Shown here: piece by piece, positions 53,403 to 63,885 of the stretch | How the letters are laid out: each line of letters begins with the position of its first letter | Numbering within the stretch: the stretch's first letter is position 1 | Source: Mesorhizobium temperatum | GTDB taxonomy: Bacteria; Pseudomonadota; Alphaproteobacteria; Rhizobiales; Rhizobiaceae | Length of the DNA stretch: 64,000 bases | NCBI RefSeq assembly: GCF_002284575.1 | Contig: NZ_NPKJ01000015.1 | Span: forward strand, 1 to 64,000 | Direction: 5' to 3' | Notes under the pieces: generated by a model | Database searches by the model: none | What the model was told of the DNA's origin: nothing | Seen by the model: only the letters and a program-made list of their open reading frames with translations | Made by a program: the position numbers and the translations under genes

Positions 53403-54070
53403 GAGCGGAACAGCCGCGAATATTGCGTCTCGTGCTTCATCGCCATGACGTCCGAGACGAACGCGCAGCCACCGAGATCGTCAAGCGTTGAACCGGCGGC
53501 GCGAGCGGCAGTTTCCAACGCCAGCGGTTCGAAGCCGGCGAGCAGCGCGGTCGCGCCGGTCTGGCCGACGACGCCGAGCCTGATCGCGGCCTGGACGAGA
53601 TTGGAAAAGAAGGTCTGCAGGAAAGCGGAGAGCGCGTCCTGCAGGGCAATTGCGTTGCCGCCGGCAGTTGCGCCGACTGCGACGCAATAGGGGCACTCGG
53701 CCGGCAGACGGTCCAGCACCTGACACGGCCATGCCGATGCCGCCTTCAGGAAGGCGGCGCCCTGCAGCATGGTCTCGGCATGGCGCTCGCGCGAGCCGGC
53801 CAAAGCCTCGGCGAGTGCGGCGATTTCGGCGAAATCACTGGCTTGGCGGGCGCGCCGCCAGCTTTCGGCAAACAGCACGGCATCGTTCCAGCCCGAGCCC
53901 ATCTCGACCAGCGTCTCCAGCCATGCGGCGAGGCTTTCGCTGTCGGCGACCAGCCCGGCATGCACGGTTTGTTCGAGACCATGGCTGTAGGAAAAGCCGC
54001 CGACCGGGAAGGCAGGCGACAGCCACGCCATCAGCCGCAACAAAGCGATGTTGGAAGGCTGGTCAGTCAT
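53399..54070 (-). CDS. ureF: Urease accessory protein UreF
   Basis: A 223-residue all-helical chaperone that, with UreD and UreG, forms the nickel-loading complex. Typical features are [20 protein letters not shown] near the N-terminus. The start at 54070 overlaps the ureE end by 8 bases; upstream frame to 54166 is not coding. Confidence 0.94.
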   Translation of the reverse strand: MTDQPSNIALLRLMAWLSPAFPVGGFSYSHGLEQTVHAGLVADSESLAAWLETLVEMGSGWNDAVLFAESWRRARQASDFAEIAALAEALAGSRERHAETMLQGAAFLKAASAWPCQVLDRLPAECPYCVAVGATAGGNAIALQDALSAFLQTFFSNLVQAAIRLGVVGQTGATALLAGFEPLALETAARAAGSTLDDLGGCAFVSDVMAMKHETQYSRLFRS

Positions 54071-54641
54071 GGTCGTGCGAATGGCTGTGGGAATGCGACT
54101 CGCTATGAGTATGGGAATGCGCCTCGGCATGGCTGTGCGCATGCGCCTCGGCATGAGCGTGGCCATGCCCGCCGTGGCCGGAATAGGCGCCGCGCACCGG
54201 CTTGAACGGCTCGGAAACGTCGCTCACGGTCGCACCCAGCCCTTCCAGCATCGCCTTGATGACGTGATCGCGCAGGATGAGGATGCGGTTAGCCTCGATG
54301 GCGGCAGCCAGATGGCGGTTGCCGATATGCCAGGCAAGCTCGGCCAGATGGACAGGGCCGCTGGCACGGATATCGTAGAGCGGTTCCTCGGCCGCAATGA
54401 TCTCGATGTGGCGGCCATCCTCCAGCACCAGCCGGTCGCCATCGTTCAAGGCAACCGGCTCGGGCAGGTCGACCAGCACCTTGTCGCTACGGGCCGTTTC
54501 GATGGCGCGGCGGCGCAGATGCCGCTCGTCATGGGCAAGCACTGCGCTGTCATATGGCGTGACCGCTCCCGCTTCGCCGGCGGTGAGGACCGAGACGGCA
54601 CGCGGGAATTTGGTGAAATCGGTGCGGATGTCTAGCTTCAT
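54063..54641 (-). CDS. ureE: Urease accessory protein UreE with His-rich tail
   Basis: A 192-residue nickel metallochaperone. After the UreE N- and C-domains it ends in a histidine-rich tail of about 35 residues in which H alternates with A, S, G and E. Such tails bind extra nickel. The tail-coding DNA is made of similar 6-base units and may vary in length among strains. Confidence 0.94.
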   Translation of the reverse strand: MKLDIRTDFTKFPRAVSVLTAGEAGAVTPYDSAVLAHDERHLRRRAIETARSDKVLVDLPEPVALNDGDRLVLEDGRHIEIIAAEEPLYDIRASGPVHLAELAWHIGNRHLAAAIEANRILILRDHVIKAMLEGLGATVSDVSEPFKPVRGAYSGHGGHGHAHAEAHAHSHAEAHSHTHSESHSHSHSHDHD

Positions 54642-54697
54642 GTAAATCTGCCTTTCCCAAGAAGCCTAGACCATCTTGCCCGTCGGCCCAACGCTGC

Positions 54698-55291
54698 TCA
54701 AACGATCGTGTCGAAGAGCCGCAGGATGAACGATATCTGGTAGACGAGGGCGGCGGCGACAAAGGCGATGTGGAAGCGGCGATCGCGGACAAGCATCGCA
54801 ATGACGCATAAAGCGACGAACACCGGCGTGCGGAACAAATATTCAACACCGAAGCGGGCGAAATGCTCGGGCCCCTTCAGCAGCGTATCGATCACGTCGA
54901 GCAGATAGGTCGCCGCCAGCAAGCCGAAGAACCAGGCGCGCCGTGAATAGAAAAAATCCTCGTAGCTGGTGTAGTCCAGCATCGAGTCCGGAAACAGCAG
55001 CGCGCAGAGCAGGAACAGCGTGACGGCGTAGAAGATGATGAACAGGTACTTGCCGAAGGTCCAGGTCTCGATCTGGAACAGGCCGAACTCCCACCACCAG
55101 AAATGCACCAGCATCAAGAGTACCGACACAACCCAGGCCAGATGCACCGGATAGAGCCGGTATTGGCCGGGATGCTGGACGATGCGGGCCAGCCCCGACA
55201 GCAGCCGCGTGACGCCAAGGCCGATCACCATGCCCATGACGATACGGATGTGCGGGAAGATGTCGTGGGCGTAAGGGAGTTGCTGGTTCAT
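54698..55291 (-). CDS. Hypothetical membrane protein between ureC and ureE
   Basis: A 197-residue protein with about five hydrophobic segments (for example M-V-I-G-L-G-V-T-R-L-L-S-G-L, A-W-V-V-S-V-L-L-M-L-V-H-F-W-W-W-E-F, Y-L-F-I-I-F-Y-A-V-T-L-F-L-L-C-A). No known domain is recognised. It is on the urease strand, 45 bases after ureC and 56 before ureE, so it is probably part of the transcript. A transport function is only a guess. Confidence 0.7.
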   Translation of the reverse strand: MNQQLPYAHDIFPHIRIVMGMVIGLGVTRLLSGLARIVQHPGQYRLYPVHLAWVVSVLLMLVHFWWWEFGLFQIETWTFGKYLFIIFYAVTLFLLCALLFPDSMLDYTSYEDFFYSRRAWFFGLLAATYLLDVIDTLLKGPEHFARFGVEYLFRTPVFVALCVIAMLVRDRRFHIAFVAAALVYQISFILRLFDTIV

Positions 55292-55336
55292 TAGGCCCGG
55301 CGCGGCATGTTCTGCGTCAGCTATAGCGCCGATGGA

Positions 55337-57049
<1,713 letters not shown>

Positions 57050-57227
57050 CAGCAATTGCTCCCGAAATACGGCCCAAAACACAGCCGGTCGAAGCCCGGC
57101 CCCACATTGTCGCCATCCTATGGTCACGCAATGACCCGCTGAGCGACACCTTCCGATCCCATTTAACGTTTGAGGTGGCCGGGTCACCCCAAAACGACCG
57201 TTTGCCAATCGATGGAAAGGAAGATCC

Positions 57228-57611
57228 ATGCGCAAAATGATAAGTCTCGCAGCCGCCGCCACCCTCCTGCTCGCGACCGCTGCCAGCGCCCAGCAACAGC
57301 CGGCGCCGCAACCCGGCGAGCCGCCGGCTTCGCCCGCTCCCGCGGCGCCCGGCGCTCAGCCGGAAGCGCCGGCGATTCAGACCGTCAACGTCGTCGACAT
57401 CGAGGAACTGCCGGAGGAAACAAAGACGAAGGTCAACGAAGTGATCGCCAAGCGCGGCGAGGACGGGCTGCAGAAACTGCGCAGCTCGATTGACGCGACG
57501 CCCCAGGTCAAGTCCGCGCTGGAAGCCAAAGGACTCACCTCGGCGCAAGTGATCGCCGCCAGCATGGATGCCAATGGCTCGCTGACCTTGATCACCAAGA
57601 AAGCCAGCTGA
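57228..57611 (+). CDS. Secreted hypothetical protein with proline-rich N-terminus
   Basis: A 127-residue protein. Signal peptide [22 protein letters not shown], then a Pro/Ala/Glu-rich linker, then a small conserved-looking domain ([31 protein letters not shown]). No family is recognised. A good site, GGAAAG, precedes the ATG. It runs opposite to the urease genes on both sides. Confidence 0.65.
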   Translation: MRKMISLAAAATLLLATAASAQQQPAPQPGEPPASPAPAAPGAQPEAPAIQTVNVVDIEELPEETKTKVNEVIAKRGEDGLQKLRSSIDATPQVKSALEAKGLTSAQVIAASMDANGSLTLITKKAS

Positions 57612-57737
57612 CGATGCGCTGTGGCGGGCCGGCACAAGGCCGGCCTGCCGCATCGGGGAGGGAACCTTCGCAGGGCAGAATACGTTTCGACTTTTTGGCG
57701 TAGTAACGAGTCTCGAAAGAGGCTCTGAGAGCGAGCG

Positions 57738-58232
57738 ATGGCGATCACCACCTTCCCCGACACCAGATGGCTGCATATGATTGCCGCCACTGCGTTTCTC
57801 GCGGCGAGCCTTCCCCAGGCCGCGCTGAATGCACAGGGTCTGGAAGGCCCGGATACGGTCAACAAGATCATCGGCTCGGAGGTCGGCCAGGAAGAGACCA
57901 ACACGGCTGTGGAAGCCGGCAAAGTCGCCACGGCGATCGACCGGACGCGTGAAAACATCGGTATGGTGCGCAAAACATCCAAGCTCGACAAGGTGGACAT
58001 CGTGTTCCTTACCGACGCCGCGCGCACGGAAGGCGGTCTGCCGCCGGCGATAGAAAGCAAGGTCGAACAGCATCAGGACGACATTGCGGAACTGCGCGAG
58101 GAGATCGAGGCGAACGCATTGCTGTTCAACGCCATCGACTCTCGACGCGTGCAGACCGAAGACGTTCTCGCCGTGGAATTCGACGATCCTGGAAAGGTCG
58201 TCATCTACGCCGCGGCCAAGCCGCCCAGCTGA
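57738..58232 (+). CDS. Secreted hypothetical protein
   Basis: A 164-residue protein with a hydrophobic N-terminal signal-like segment (L-H-M-I-A-A-T-A-F-L-A-A-S-L-P-Q-A-A-L) and a charged mature part with E-V-G-Q-E-E-T-N-T-A-V-E-A and a coiled-coil-like E-S-K-V-E-Q-H-Q-D-D-I-A-E-L-R-E-E-I-E-A-N. No known domain. It is 126 bases downstream of the preceding secreted-protein gene on the same strand and ends 26 bases before the end of ureB (convergent). Confidence 0.65.
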   Translation: MAITTFPDTRWLHMIAATAFLAASLPQAALNAQGLEGPDTVNKIIGSEVGQEETNTAVEAGKVATAIDRTRENIGMVRKTSKLDKVDIVFLTDAARTEGGLPPAIESKVEQHQDDIAELREEIEANALLFNAIDSRRVQTEDVLAVEFDDPGKVVIYAAAKPPS

Positions 58233-58258
58233 GCCGAAACTGCCCGACGCGTTGGATC

Positions 58259-58564
58259 TCACAGCGCGCCCATGATTTTTTGCTGAAACCCGTAGACCTC
58301 GCGCTTGCCGCCGAGCGGCACCAAAGTGACGTCGCGCTCCTGGCCGGGCTCGAAGCGCATCGCCGTGCCGGCGGCAATGTCGAGGCGCATGCCCCGCGCC
58401 TTGTCGCGATCGAATTTCAGCCCCTCATTGGTCTCGAAGAAGTGGTAGTGGCTGCCGACCTGGACCGGCCGGTCGCCGCTGTTGGCCACTTTCATGGTGA
58501 CGGTCGGCTGGCCCTTGTTCAGTTCGATTTCGCCGCCTGCCGTGATGATTTCGCCCGGGATCAT
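58259..58564 (-). CDS. ureB: Urease beta subunit UreB
   Basis: A 101-residue urease beta subunit starting [16 protein letters not shown], the conserved beginning, with [10 protein letters not shown] in the middle. An in-frame GTG four codons upstream (58576) overlaps the hupE stop, but ATG 58564 with GAGG ahead is the normal start. It is the last gene of the upstream half of the urease cluster. Confidence 0.95.
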   Translation of the reverse strand: MIPGEIITAGGEIELNKGQPTVTMKVANSGDRPVQVGSHYHFFETNEGLKFDRDKARGMRLDIAAGTAMRFEPGQERDVTLVPLGGKREVYGFQQKIMGAL

Positions 58565-58572
58565 CGCCAGCC

Positions 58573-59166
58573 TCACAAGACGCCGAAGACGAGGCCGGCA
58601 CCGACGGCAGCACAGGCGCCGCCAGCGGCGCGGGCAAGGCCCGGGAATCTGATGCCGAGGCCAAGACCGGCAGCGAGGCCGGCGGCATGGAGCAGCGCGG
58701 TGGCGACAACAAAGCCGGCCATATAGCCGAGCCCACCGGCGTTTTCAGGCACCTCGGTGCCATGGGCGTGACCGTGGAACAGCGCGAACAGGCCGATGAT
58801 GGCGACGCCGGCCGAGACCGGAAGATCGATCGCAAGGGCAACGAGCAGTCCCAGCGCGACGACGGACGCCAGTATGCCCGGTTCGACGAACGGCACCGGC
58901 ACCTGCAGCATGCCGAACGCGCCGCCCGCCAGCATGACGCCGACGAAGGCGAGCGGCCAGGCAACAACCGCCTTGCCGCCGTTGAGCGCCGCCCACAACC
59001 CGACCGCGATCATCACCGCCATATGGTCGAGGCCGGAGAGCGGATGCATGAAGCCGGCCGTGAAGGACGAGGTCGTGCCGATGCCGACATGGGCATGGGC
59101 GGGCATTGCGGCGGCGAGAAGCAGGATCGCCGAGAGCGACGTGCGTTTGATCGTTGCGGGGACCAT
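58573..59166 (-). CDS. HupE/UreJ family nickel-handling membrane protein
   Basis: A 197-residue membrane protein with a cleavable signal ([16 protein letters not shown]) and about six helices. The HupE/UreJ motif H-P-L-S-G-L-D-H-M is in the first helix pair and H-G-H-A-H-G in the middle. Family members are secondary nickel transporters feeding urease or hydrogenase. Its place between ureA and ureB supports nickel uptake for urease. ATG 59166 is chosen to keep the signal peptide near the N-terminus. Confidence 0.88.
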   Translation of the reverse strand: MVPATIKRTSLSAILLLAAAMPAHAHVGIGTTSSFTAGFMHPLSGLDHMAVMIAVGLWAALNGGKAVVAWPLAFVGVMLAGGAFGMLQVPVPFVEPGILASVVALGLLVALAIDLPVSAGVAIIGLFALFHGHAHGTEVPENAGGLGYMAGFVVATALLHAAGLAAGLGLGIRFPGLARAAGGACAAVGAGLVFGVL

Positions 59167-59197
59167 CGATATGCCTTCCGTTGTCAGGATCGTGCCG

Positions 59198-59455
59198 TCA
59201 CGCGGCGTTGCGGGCCGGGCCGCAGCCTTCGGCCTTGAGGACACGCTTTGTCGAGGCGGGATATTTGTTCAGCATCGCTGCCGGCCGGATCGGGCGCGCT
59301 GAAAAATTGCCGCCGCAATTCGGGCAGACGCCGCCCAGCACGTTTGCCGCGCAATCGGCGCAGAAGGTACACTCGAAGGTGCAGATCAGCGCATCCGTCG
59401 CCTCAGGCGGCAGGTCCTTGTCGCAGCATTCGCAGTTGGGGCGCAGTTCAAGCAT
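59198..59455 (-). CDS. DUF1272 small cysteine-rich protein
   Basis: An 85-residue protein with four Cys pairs: C-E-C-C near residue 8, C-T-F-E-C-T-F-C-A-D-C in the middle and C-P-N-C later. This is the DUF1272 pattern and probably binds zinc. It is embedded between ureA and hupE on the same strand (10 and 31 bases gaps), so it is expressed with urease, but its role is unknown. Confidence 0.85.
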   Translation of the reverse strand: MLELRPNCECCDKDLPPEATDALICTFECTFCADCAANVLGGVCPNCGGNFSARPIRPAAMLNKYPASTKRVLKAEGCGPARNAA

Positions 59456-59465
59456 TGTCCTCTCC

Positions 59466-59768
59466 TCACCTTATCGGTTCATGGACGGTCACCAGCTTGG
59501 TGCCGTCGGGAAACGTCGCCTCGACCTGGACGTCGTGGATCATCTCGGCGATGCCCTCCATCACCTGCGCGCGGGTGACGACATGGGCGCCGGCCTCCAT
59601 CAGCTCGGCGACCTGGCGGCCGTCGCGGGCGCCCTCGACGACGAAGTCGGTGATCAGCGCAATCGCCTCAGGGTGATTGAGCTTGACGCCGCGTTCGAGC
59701 CGCTTGCGCGCCACAATCGCCGCCATGGCGATGAGCAGCTTGTCCTTTTCCCTTGGAGTCAGGTTCAT
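59466..59768 (-). CDS. ureA: Urease gamma subunit UreA
   Basis: A 100-residue gamma subunit of exactly the usual length: [21 protein letters not shown] at the start and [12 protein letters not shown] at the end. It follows ureD by 43 bases. Confidence 0.96.
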   Translation of the reverse strand: MNLTPREKDKLLIAMAAIVARKRLERGVKLNHPEAIALITDFVVEGARDGRQVAELMEAGAHVVTRAQVMEGIAEMIHDVQVEATFPDGTKLVTVHEPIR

Positions 59769-59811
59769 GCGTTTCCCTAGGATGGCGTAAATTGGAATGA
59801 CATAATCGGAA

Positions 59812-60654
59812 TCAGAGTGACCATAATTTGGGCAGACCCGCCCGTCCGTTGAGCAATTCGACAAGCGGAACCAGCCGCTTGCGGAGCTGGTAGCCGTCCT
59901 CGGCAAACAGCCTCGCAAGAAGCTTGCCAGATTTCTTCACGCTCCAGACGCTGGCGTCGCCCTGGCCGCCGATGATGTCCCGGGCCGGATCGAGCAAAGC
60001 CTCCACCTGCGGCGAGATCATCAGCACCGTCGCCATGGCGATGCCGCCGCCGGCCACGGCCGAACGGCCCAGAATGGCCGCAATGGCGGGCCCGATGCGG
60101 AAATCCTCGGCATGAACGAGCGCTCCTTCCTGACTGACGCGCCAGCGGTCATGGAAATTGCCGTGCGCCGCGCGTTCGCCCATGGCGAGGCGGCCGAAGA
60201 CGGTCGCCTCGAGCACCAGCGCCTCGGCACCGGCGGCAAGCTCCAGGTCGAGCCTGCGGGCAAAGGCCGATCGATCAAAGACGATGGTTTCCTGCGGCAG
60301 CCAGGCGATGCGGCCGCCGGCGCCGACGGTCAGCTTCACCTGCACCTCGGCACGATCGGATGCGGCGCGGTAAACCTTCTCGCAGGCCTGGGTGGTTATG
60401 GTGGCGGAGGCGCCGGCGCCGACGTCGACCTCCCAGCCGAGGCGGTCGCCGCCGGTCAGCCCGCCGGCGGTGTTGATCAGGACGGCTTCGAGCGGATCGG
60501 CCGAGACGGCCGGCATGCGGATCTTGGCGGAACCATCCTGATAAAGCCGCCGAAGACGCGTGCGGTCGCCATCCTTGTCACAAGCAAGGCGCGCCGTTCC
60601 GGCGACGCGCTGGGCCGGCGGCACAAAGGTCAGGCCACGTTCGATCATATCCAT
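59812..60654 (-). CDS. ureD: Urease accessory protein UreD
   Basis: About 280 residues, the urease-binding scaffold for UreF and UreG. Typical motifs are [23 protein letters not shown] near residue 65, and E-K-V-Y-R-A. Several ATGs compete (60678, 60654, 60648); none has a clear ribosome-binding site, and 60654 gives the usual length. The open frame upstream to 60858 runs through hairpin repeats and is not coding. Confidence 0.9.
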   Translation of the reverse strand: MDMIERGLTFVPPAQRVAGTARLACDKDGDRTRLRRLYQDGSAKIRMPAVSADPLEAVLINTAGGLTGGDRLGWEVDVGAGASATITTQACEKVYRAASDRAEVQVKLTVGAGGRIAWLPQETIVFDRSAFARRLDLELAAGAEALVLEATVFGRLAMGERAAHGNFHDRWRVSQEGALVHAEDFRIGPAIAAILGRSAVAGGGIAMATVLMISPQVEALLDPARDIIGGQGDASVWSVKKSGKLLARLFAEDGYQLRKRLVPLVELLNGRAGLPKLWSL

Positions 60655-60682
60655 GGCGCCAACGATAACCACACTCATATGG

Positions 60683-60741
60683 TTTGAATCCGAAATTCGC
60701 ATCACTTTGGAGCAGCGTAATGAACGAATTTCGGATTCAAA
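60683..60741. repeat. Perfect 17-bp inverted repeat before ureD
   Basis: Arms 60683-60699 (tttgaatccgaaattcg) and 60725-60741 are exact reverse complements with a 25-base loop. It lies 5-60 bases ahead of the earliest possible ureD start. Confidence 0.85.
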
Positions 60742-60748
60742 GCCACAC

Positions 60749-60791
60749 TGGAGCGCCGCGCGTCCCCTCGGACGCGCAAAGGACGCTCCAG
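60749..60791. repeat. Second copy of the double-hairpin repeat
   Basis: Outer arms ctggagcg and cgctccag and inner arms gcgcgtcc (60758-60765) and ggacgcgc (60770-60777) form the same nested structure as at 5924-5969, in opposite orientation. Confidence 0.8.
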
Positions 60792-60804
60792 CACTTTCCA
60801 GTTG

Positions 60805-60852
60805 GCGCATGATCCTTTCCGGAAACCGATTCCGGTTTCCGGGGTCATGCGC
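60805..60852. repeat. Hairpin repeat related to the one at 32992
   Basis: Outer arms gcgcatga and tcatgcgc and inner arms cggaaaccg and cggtttccg form a strong hairpin. The gaaaccgg/ccggttt core words are shared with the 32992-33040 repeat. Confidence 0.75.
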
Positions 60853-60871
60853 TGGCAACTTACGGGACTCT

Positions 60872-60945
60872 GGTGTGGTTTAGATTTGAGGTTCCTAACC
60901 GCCGGTGCCATCAAAGTCGTAGGAACCTCAAATCCAGACCACACC
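60872..60945. repeat. 26-bp inverted repeat
   Basis: Arms 60872-60897 and 60920-60945 are reverse complements with two mismatches, with a 22-base loop. It starts ggtgtggtttag and ends ccagaccacacc. It stands about 180 bases upstream of the acyl carrier protein gene. Confidence 0.85.
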
Positions 60946-61126
60946 GGCGGCTTTGTCGACATATAGCTTGTTGCTTGACAACGTTTCGGTTTCTATAGAG
61001 GAGCCGTCTTGGTACGGTCACACAGCGCCTGGCGGGATAAAAGGCGATGATGACGATTTGAGCCTGGGGAAAAAGCGGCGCCGATCAGTTGGCGTCGAGA
61101 AACGACAAGGTTGGGGAAGGAACCGA

Positions 61127-61381
61127 ATGGCTGACCAGCTGGCAACGGACATCATCGCGAAGATCAAAGCTCATGCCGAGCCGGGTGGCGAAGAAATCAC
61201 CACCAGCACCGAACTGACCTCACTTGGCATCCATTCGCTGGAACTGACGGAGATCATCTTCGACCTCGAGGAACAGTATGGCATCGAGATCGAGATGAAC
61301 ACGGTCGATGCCTGGAGCAACCTGAAGAACGTCGGCGACATGGTCGAGGCGGTTCGCGCGCTGATCGCGAAAAAAGCCTGA
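61127..61381 (+). CDS. NodF-like acyl carrier protein
   Basis: An 84-residue acyl carrier protein. The phosphopantetheine serine is in T-S-L-G-I-H-S-L-E-L-T-E-I, and flanking stretches (M-A-D-Q-L at the start, Y-G-I-E-I-E-M-N-T, D-A-W-S-N-L, V-E-A-V-R near the end) closely resemble NodF of nodulation operons rather than the housekeeping AcpP. NodF normally carries special unsaturated acyl chains for Nod factor. Four bases after its stop begins a NodE-like ketosynthase, so the pair is co-expressed. No nod box was found upstream, so a role outside nodulation is also likely. His replaces the usual Asp just before the serine. Confidence 0.85.
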   Translation: MADQLATDIIAKIKAHAEPGGEEITTSTELTSLGIHSLELTEIIFDLEEQYGIEIEMNTVDAWSNLKNVGDMVEAVRALIAKKA

Positions 61382-61385
61382 CTGA

Positions 61386-62594
61386 ATGCACAAGCGCGTC
61401 GTCATTACCGGCATCGGCGGCTTATGCGGGCTCGGCACCAATGTGCCCGCGATCTGGGGCGAGATGCGCGCCGGCCGCTCGGCCATCGGCCCGATCGTCA
61501 ATTCGGAGCTGCATGACCTGAAAATCAGGGTCGGCTGCGAAATCAGGACGCTTCCCGATCACGGCATCGACCGCAAGCAGGTCGTCTCGATGGACCGCTT
61601 CAGCCTTTTGGCGACGATCGCCGCGCGGGAGGCCGCGCAACAGGCCGGGCTAACCCTGCACGCGGCCAACACCTACCGGATGGGCGCCATCGTCGGCGTC
61701 GGCGTCTGCGGCTGGGAGGCGATCGAAGAGAGCTATCGCGCCATCCTGCTCCAGGGAAAGAACCGCACCGGCATCTTCACCGTGCCGAAAGTGATGCCGG
61801 GCGCTGCGGCCGGCCATGTCAGCATGAATCTCGGCCTGCGCGGGCCGGTCTTCGGCATCACCTCGGCCTGCTCCTCCTCCAACCACGCCATTGCCTCGGC
61901 GGTCGACCAGATCAGGCTCGGCCGCGCCGATGTCATGCTCGCCGGCGGCACCGATGCGCCGCTGGTCTGGGGCATCCTGAAAGGCTGGGAGGCGCTGCGG
62001 GTGCTGGCGCCCGACACCTGCCGGCCGTTTTCGGCCGATCGACAGGGCCTGGTGCTCGGTGAAGGCGCCGGCATGGTTGTGCTGGAAACCTACGAGCATG
62101 CCATGGCGCGCGGCGCCACGATTCTTGCCGAAATTGCCGGCGCCGGCCTTTCCGGCGATGCCTCCGACATCGTCGCGCCGACCATCGAAGGGCCGGAGGC
62201 GGCGATGCGCTTCTGCCTCGTCGATGCCAGGCTCAACCCGGAAGACATCGACTACATCAATGCGCATGGCACCGGCACCAAGGCCAACGACCAGATCGAG
62301 ACGGCGGCGATCAAGCGCGTCTTCGGCGACCATGCCCACAGGCTTTCGATCTCCTCGACCAAATCGATGCACGCCCACTGCCTCGGCGCGTCGGGCGCCC
62401 TGGAGCTGATCGCCTGCGTGATGGCGATCCGCGAAGGCATCGTGCCGCCGACGGCCAATTTTCGCGAAACCGACGCCGATTGCGATCTCGACATCACGCC
62501 GAATGTGGCGCGCGAGCGCAAGGTGCGCGCGGCGATCAGCAACGGCTTCGCCTTCGGCGGCACCAATGCGGTGCTGGCGTTCAAGGCGGTCTGA
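61386..62594 (+). CDS. NodE-like beta-ketoacyl-ACP synthase
   Basis: A 402-residue ketosynthase with the complete Cys-His-His triad: Cys in T-S-A-C-S-S-S-N-H, His in N-A-H-G-T-G-T and His in S-M-H-A-H-C-L-G-A. The N-terminus ([15 protein letters not shown]) and the segments [18 protein letters not shown] and [14 protein letters not shown] closely match NodE. NodE extends special acyl chains on NodF. The chain made here is unknown; membrane or surface lipids are alternatives to Nod factors. Confidence 0.87.
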   Translation: MHKRVVITGIGGLCGLGTNVPAIWGEMRAGRSAIGPIVNSELHDLKIRVGCEIRTLPDHGIDRKQVVSMDRFSLLATIAAREAAQQAGLTLHAANTYRMGAIVGVGVCGWEAIEESYRAILLQGKNRTGIFTVPKVMPGAAAGHVSMNLGLRGPVFGITSACSSSNHAIASAVDQIRLGRADVMLAGGTDAPLVWGILKGWEALRVLAPDTCRPFSADRQGLVLGEGAGMVVLETYEHAMARGATILAEIAGAGLSGDASDIVAPTIEGPEAAMRFCLVDARLNPEDIDYINAHGTGTKANDQIETAAIKRVFGDHAHRLSISSTKSMHAHCLGASGALELIACVMAIREGIVPPTANFRETDADCDLDITPNVARERKVRAAISNGFAFGGTNAVLAFKAV

Positions 62595-62685
62595 CCGCAA
62601 CCGGATCATCCAAGATACGGCGAGACTTGGTTGCCACTCGCCACGACCGCGCGCTTCCGCGCGAAAAATCCGCCCAGGAGTTTCG

Positions 62686-63390
62686 ATGACCGACCTGTCC
62701 GCCTTTCCGATCGCCACGCGCTGGCCGGCCAGCCATCCCGACCGCATCCAGCTCTATTCGTTTCCGACGCCGAACGGAGTGAAGGTGTCGATCGCGCTGG
62801 AGGAACTCGGCCTGCCATACGAGGCGCATGCGGTGAACATCGGCAAGAAGGAAAGCTGGACGCCGGAATTCCTGTCGCTGAACCCCAACGGCAAGATCCC
62901 GGCGATGATCGATCCGGATGGCCCGGGCGGCAGGCCGATCGGGCTGTTCGAATCCGGCGCCATCCTGCTCTACCTCACCGACAAGACCGGCAGGCTGATC
63001 CCGGCCGACCCGGCGCGGCGTTACGAAACAATCCAGTGGGTGTTCTTCCAGATGGCCTCGATCGGGCCGATGTTCGGGCAGGTCGGCTTCTTCCACAAAT
63101 TCGCCGGACGCGAGATCGCCGACAAGCGGCCGCTGGCGCGCTATCGCGACGAATCGCGGCGGCTGATCGGTGTGCTCGAGACGAGGCTGAAGGGCCGCAG
63201 CTGGATCATGGACGACGATTACACCATCGCCGATATCTCAATGCTGGGCTGGGTGCGCAATCTGATCGGTTTTTACGAGGCAAGGGAACTTGTCGGCTTC
63301 GACGACTTTCGCAATGTTGCGGCATGGCTGGAACGCGGCCTTGCCCGGCCGGCGGTGCAAAAGGGTCTTAATATCCCCGCCCGGGGCTAG
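62686..63390 (+). CDS. Glutathione S-transferase (YghU/Ure2p-like)
   Basis: A 234-residue GST. N-terminal thioredoxin-like domain has L-Y-S-F-P-T-P-N-G-V-K-V-S-I-A-L-E-E-L-G and N-P-N-G-K-I-P-A-M-I-D and F-E-S-G-A-I-L-L-Y-L; the C-terminal helical domain has the N-capping Y-T-I-A-D-I-S motif. The T-P-N-G motif near residue 30 matches the YghU/Ure2p-like class with disulfide-bond reductase activity. ATG 62686 follows a CAGGAG site. It is 91 bases after the ketosynthase and may share its transcript. Confidence 0.88.
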   Translation: MTDLSAFPIATRWPASHPDRIQLYSFPTPNGVKVSIALEELGLPYEAHAVNIGKKESWTPEFLSLNPNGKIPAMIDPDGPGGRPIGLFESGAILLYLTDKTGRLIPADPARRYETIQWVFFQMASIGPMFGQVGFFHKFAGREIADKRPLARYRDESRRLIGVLETRLKGRSWIMDDDYTIADISMLGWVRNLIGFYEARELVGFDDFRNVAAWLERGLARPAVQKGLNIPARG

Positions 63391-63419
63391 CTCAACAGGC
63401 CGCAGGCGCCGAGAAGAGC

Positions 63420-63797
63420 CTACTTTGTCTTGGCTTTGGATTTTGAGCCGCCCTTGCCCATGACGGAAGCGGCAAGGGATGCAGCGCTCCTGGCGGTGGC
63501 GACAACCGCACCGGCTGCGACATTGGCCGTCGTTTTGACCGTGCGCATTGCGCTATCTGCCATGGAACTGCCAGCGCTTGCCGATTTCCTCGGCTTGGCG
63601 GGTTTTGCCGTGGCCTTAGCTGCGGTCGGTGTCACTTTCTTCGGTGCTGCCTTGCCAAAGGTAGGCTTTGCCGCATCCTTGGAGCGGGCGGCGACCGCCG
63701 GGCCAGCGCCAGTCTTTGACTCAGTTGCCTTTGATCGAGTTGCCCTGCCCTTGCCGGGCGCAGGCTTTCTTGCGTTGGTTGCCATCGGAGTTGCCAT
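63420..63797 (-). CDS. Alanine/lysine-rich histone H1-like protein
   Basis: A 125-residue protein in which Ala, Lys, Thr, Ser and Pro make up most residues, with repeated K-P/A-K patterns (for example A-A-P-K-K-V-T-P and K-A-T-A-K-P-A-K-P-R-K) like the tail of eukaryotic H1 or bacterial AlgP/PhaF-type DNA-binding proteins. A hydrophobic stretch near 90-110 (V-A-A-G-A-V-V-A-T-A-R-S-A-A-S-L-A-A-S-V) is a second feature. It probably binds DNA or a polyester granule surface. The start is either ATG 63797 or 63785. Confidence 0.65.
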   Translation of the reverse strand: MATPMATNARKPAPGKGRATRSKATESKTGAGPAVAARSKDAAKPTFGKAAPKKVTPTAAKATAKPAKPRKSASAGSSMADSAMRTVKTTANVAAGAVVATARSAASLAASVMGKGGSKSKAKTK

Positions 63798-63885
63798 TGG
63801 ACAGTTTTCCTCATGTCAGCATCATTGCCGTATCTGACATAACGGCCGGAAAGTCCTAAGGTTCCGGCGCGGGCTGTCCCGCAAA

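Larger units (their letters stand above)
60655..61126. other. Divergent promoter region packed with inverted repeats
   Basis: This stretch between ureD and the acyl carrier protein gene holds no gene. From 60683 to 60945 it is made of four successive inverted repeats listed separately; 60946-61126 is the leader of the acyl carrier protein gene, with a GGGGAAGG site before its ATG. No nod box could be seen. Confidence 0.75.

Noticed and set aside
57627..57645. Terminator after the first secreted-protein gene
   Set aside because: A 7-bp stem (ggccggc/gccggcc) exists but no T-run follows and the surrounding bases are GC-rich, so it is not distinctive.
60946..61126. Nod box upstream of the NodF-like gene
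   Set aside because: No ATC-N9-GAT-type repeats or extended nod-box pattern could be read in this leader.
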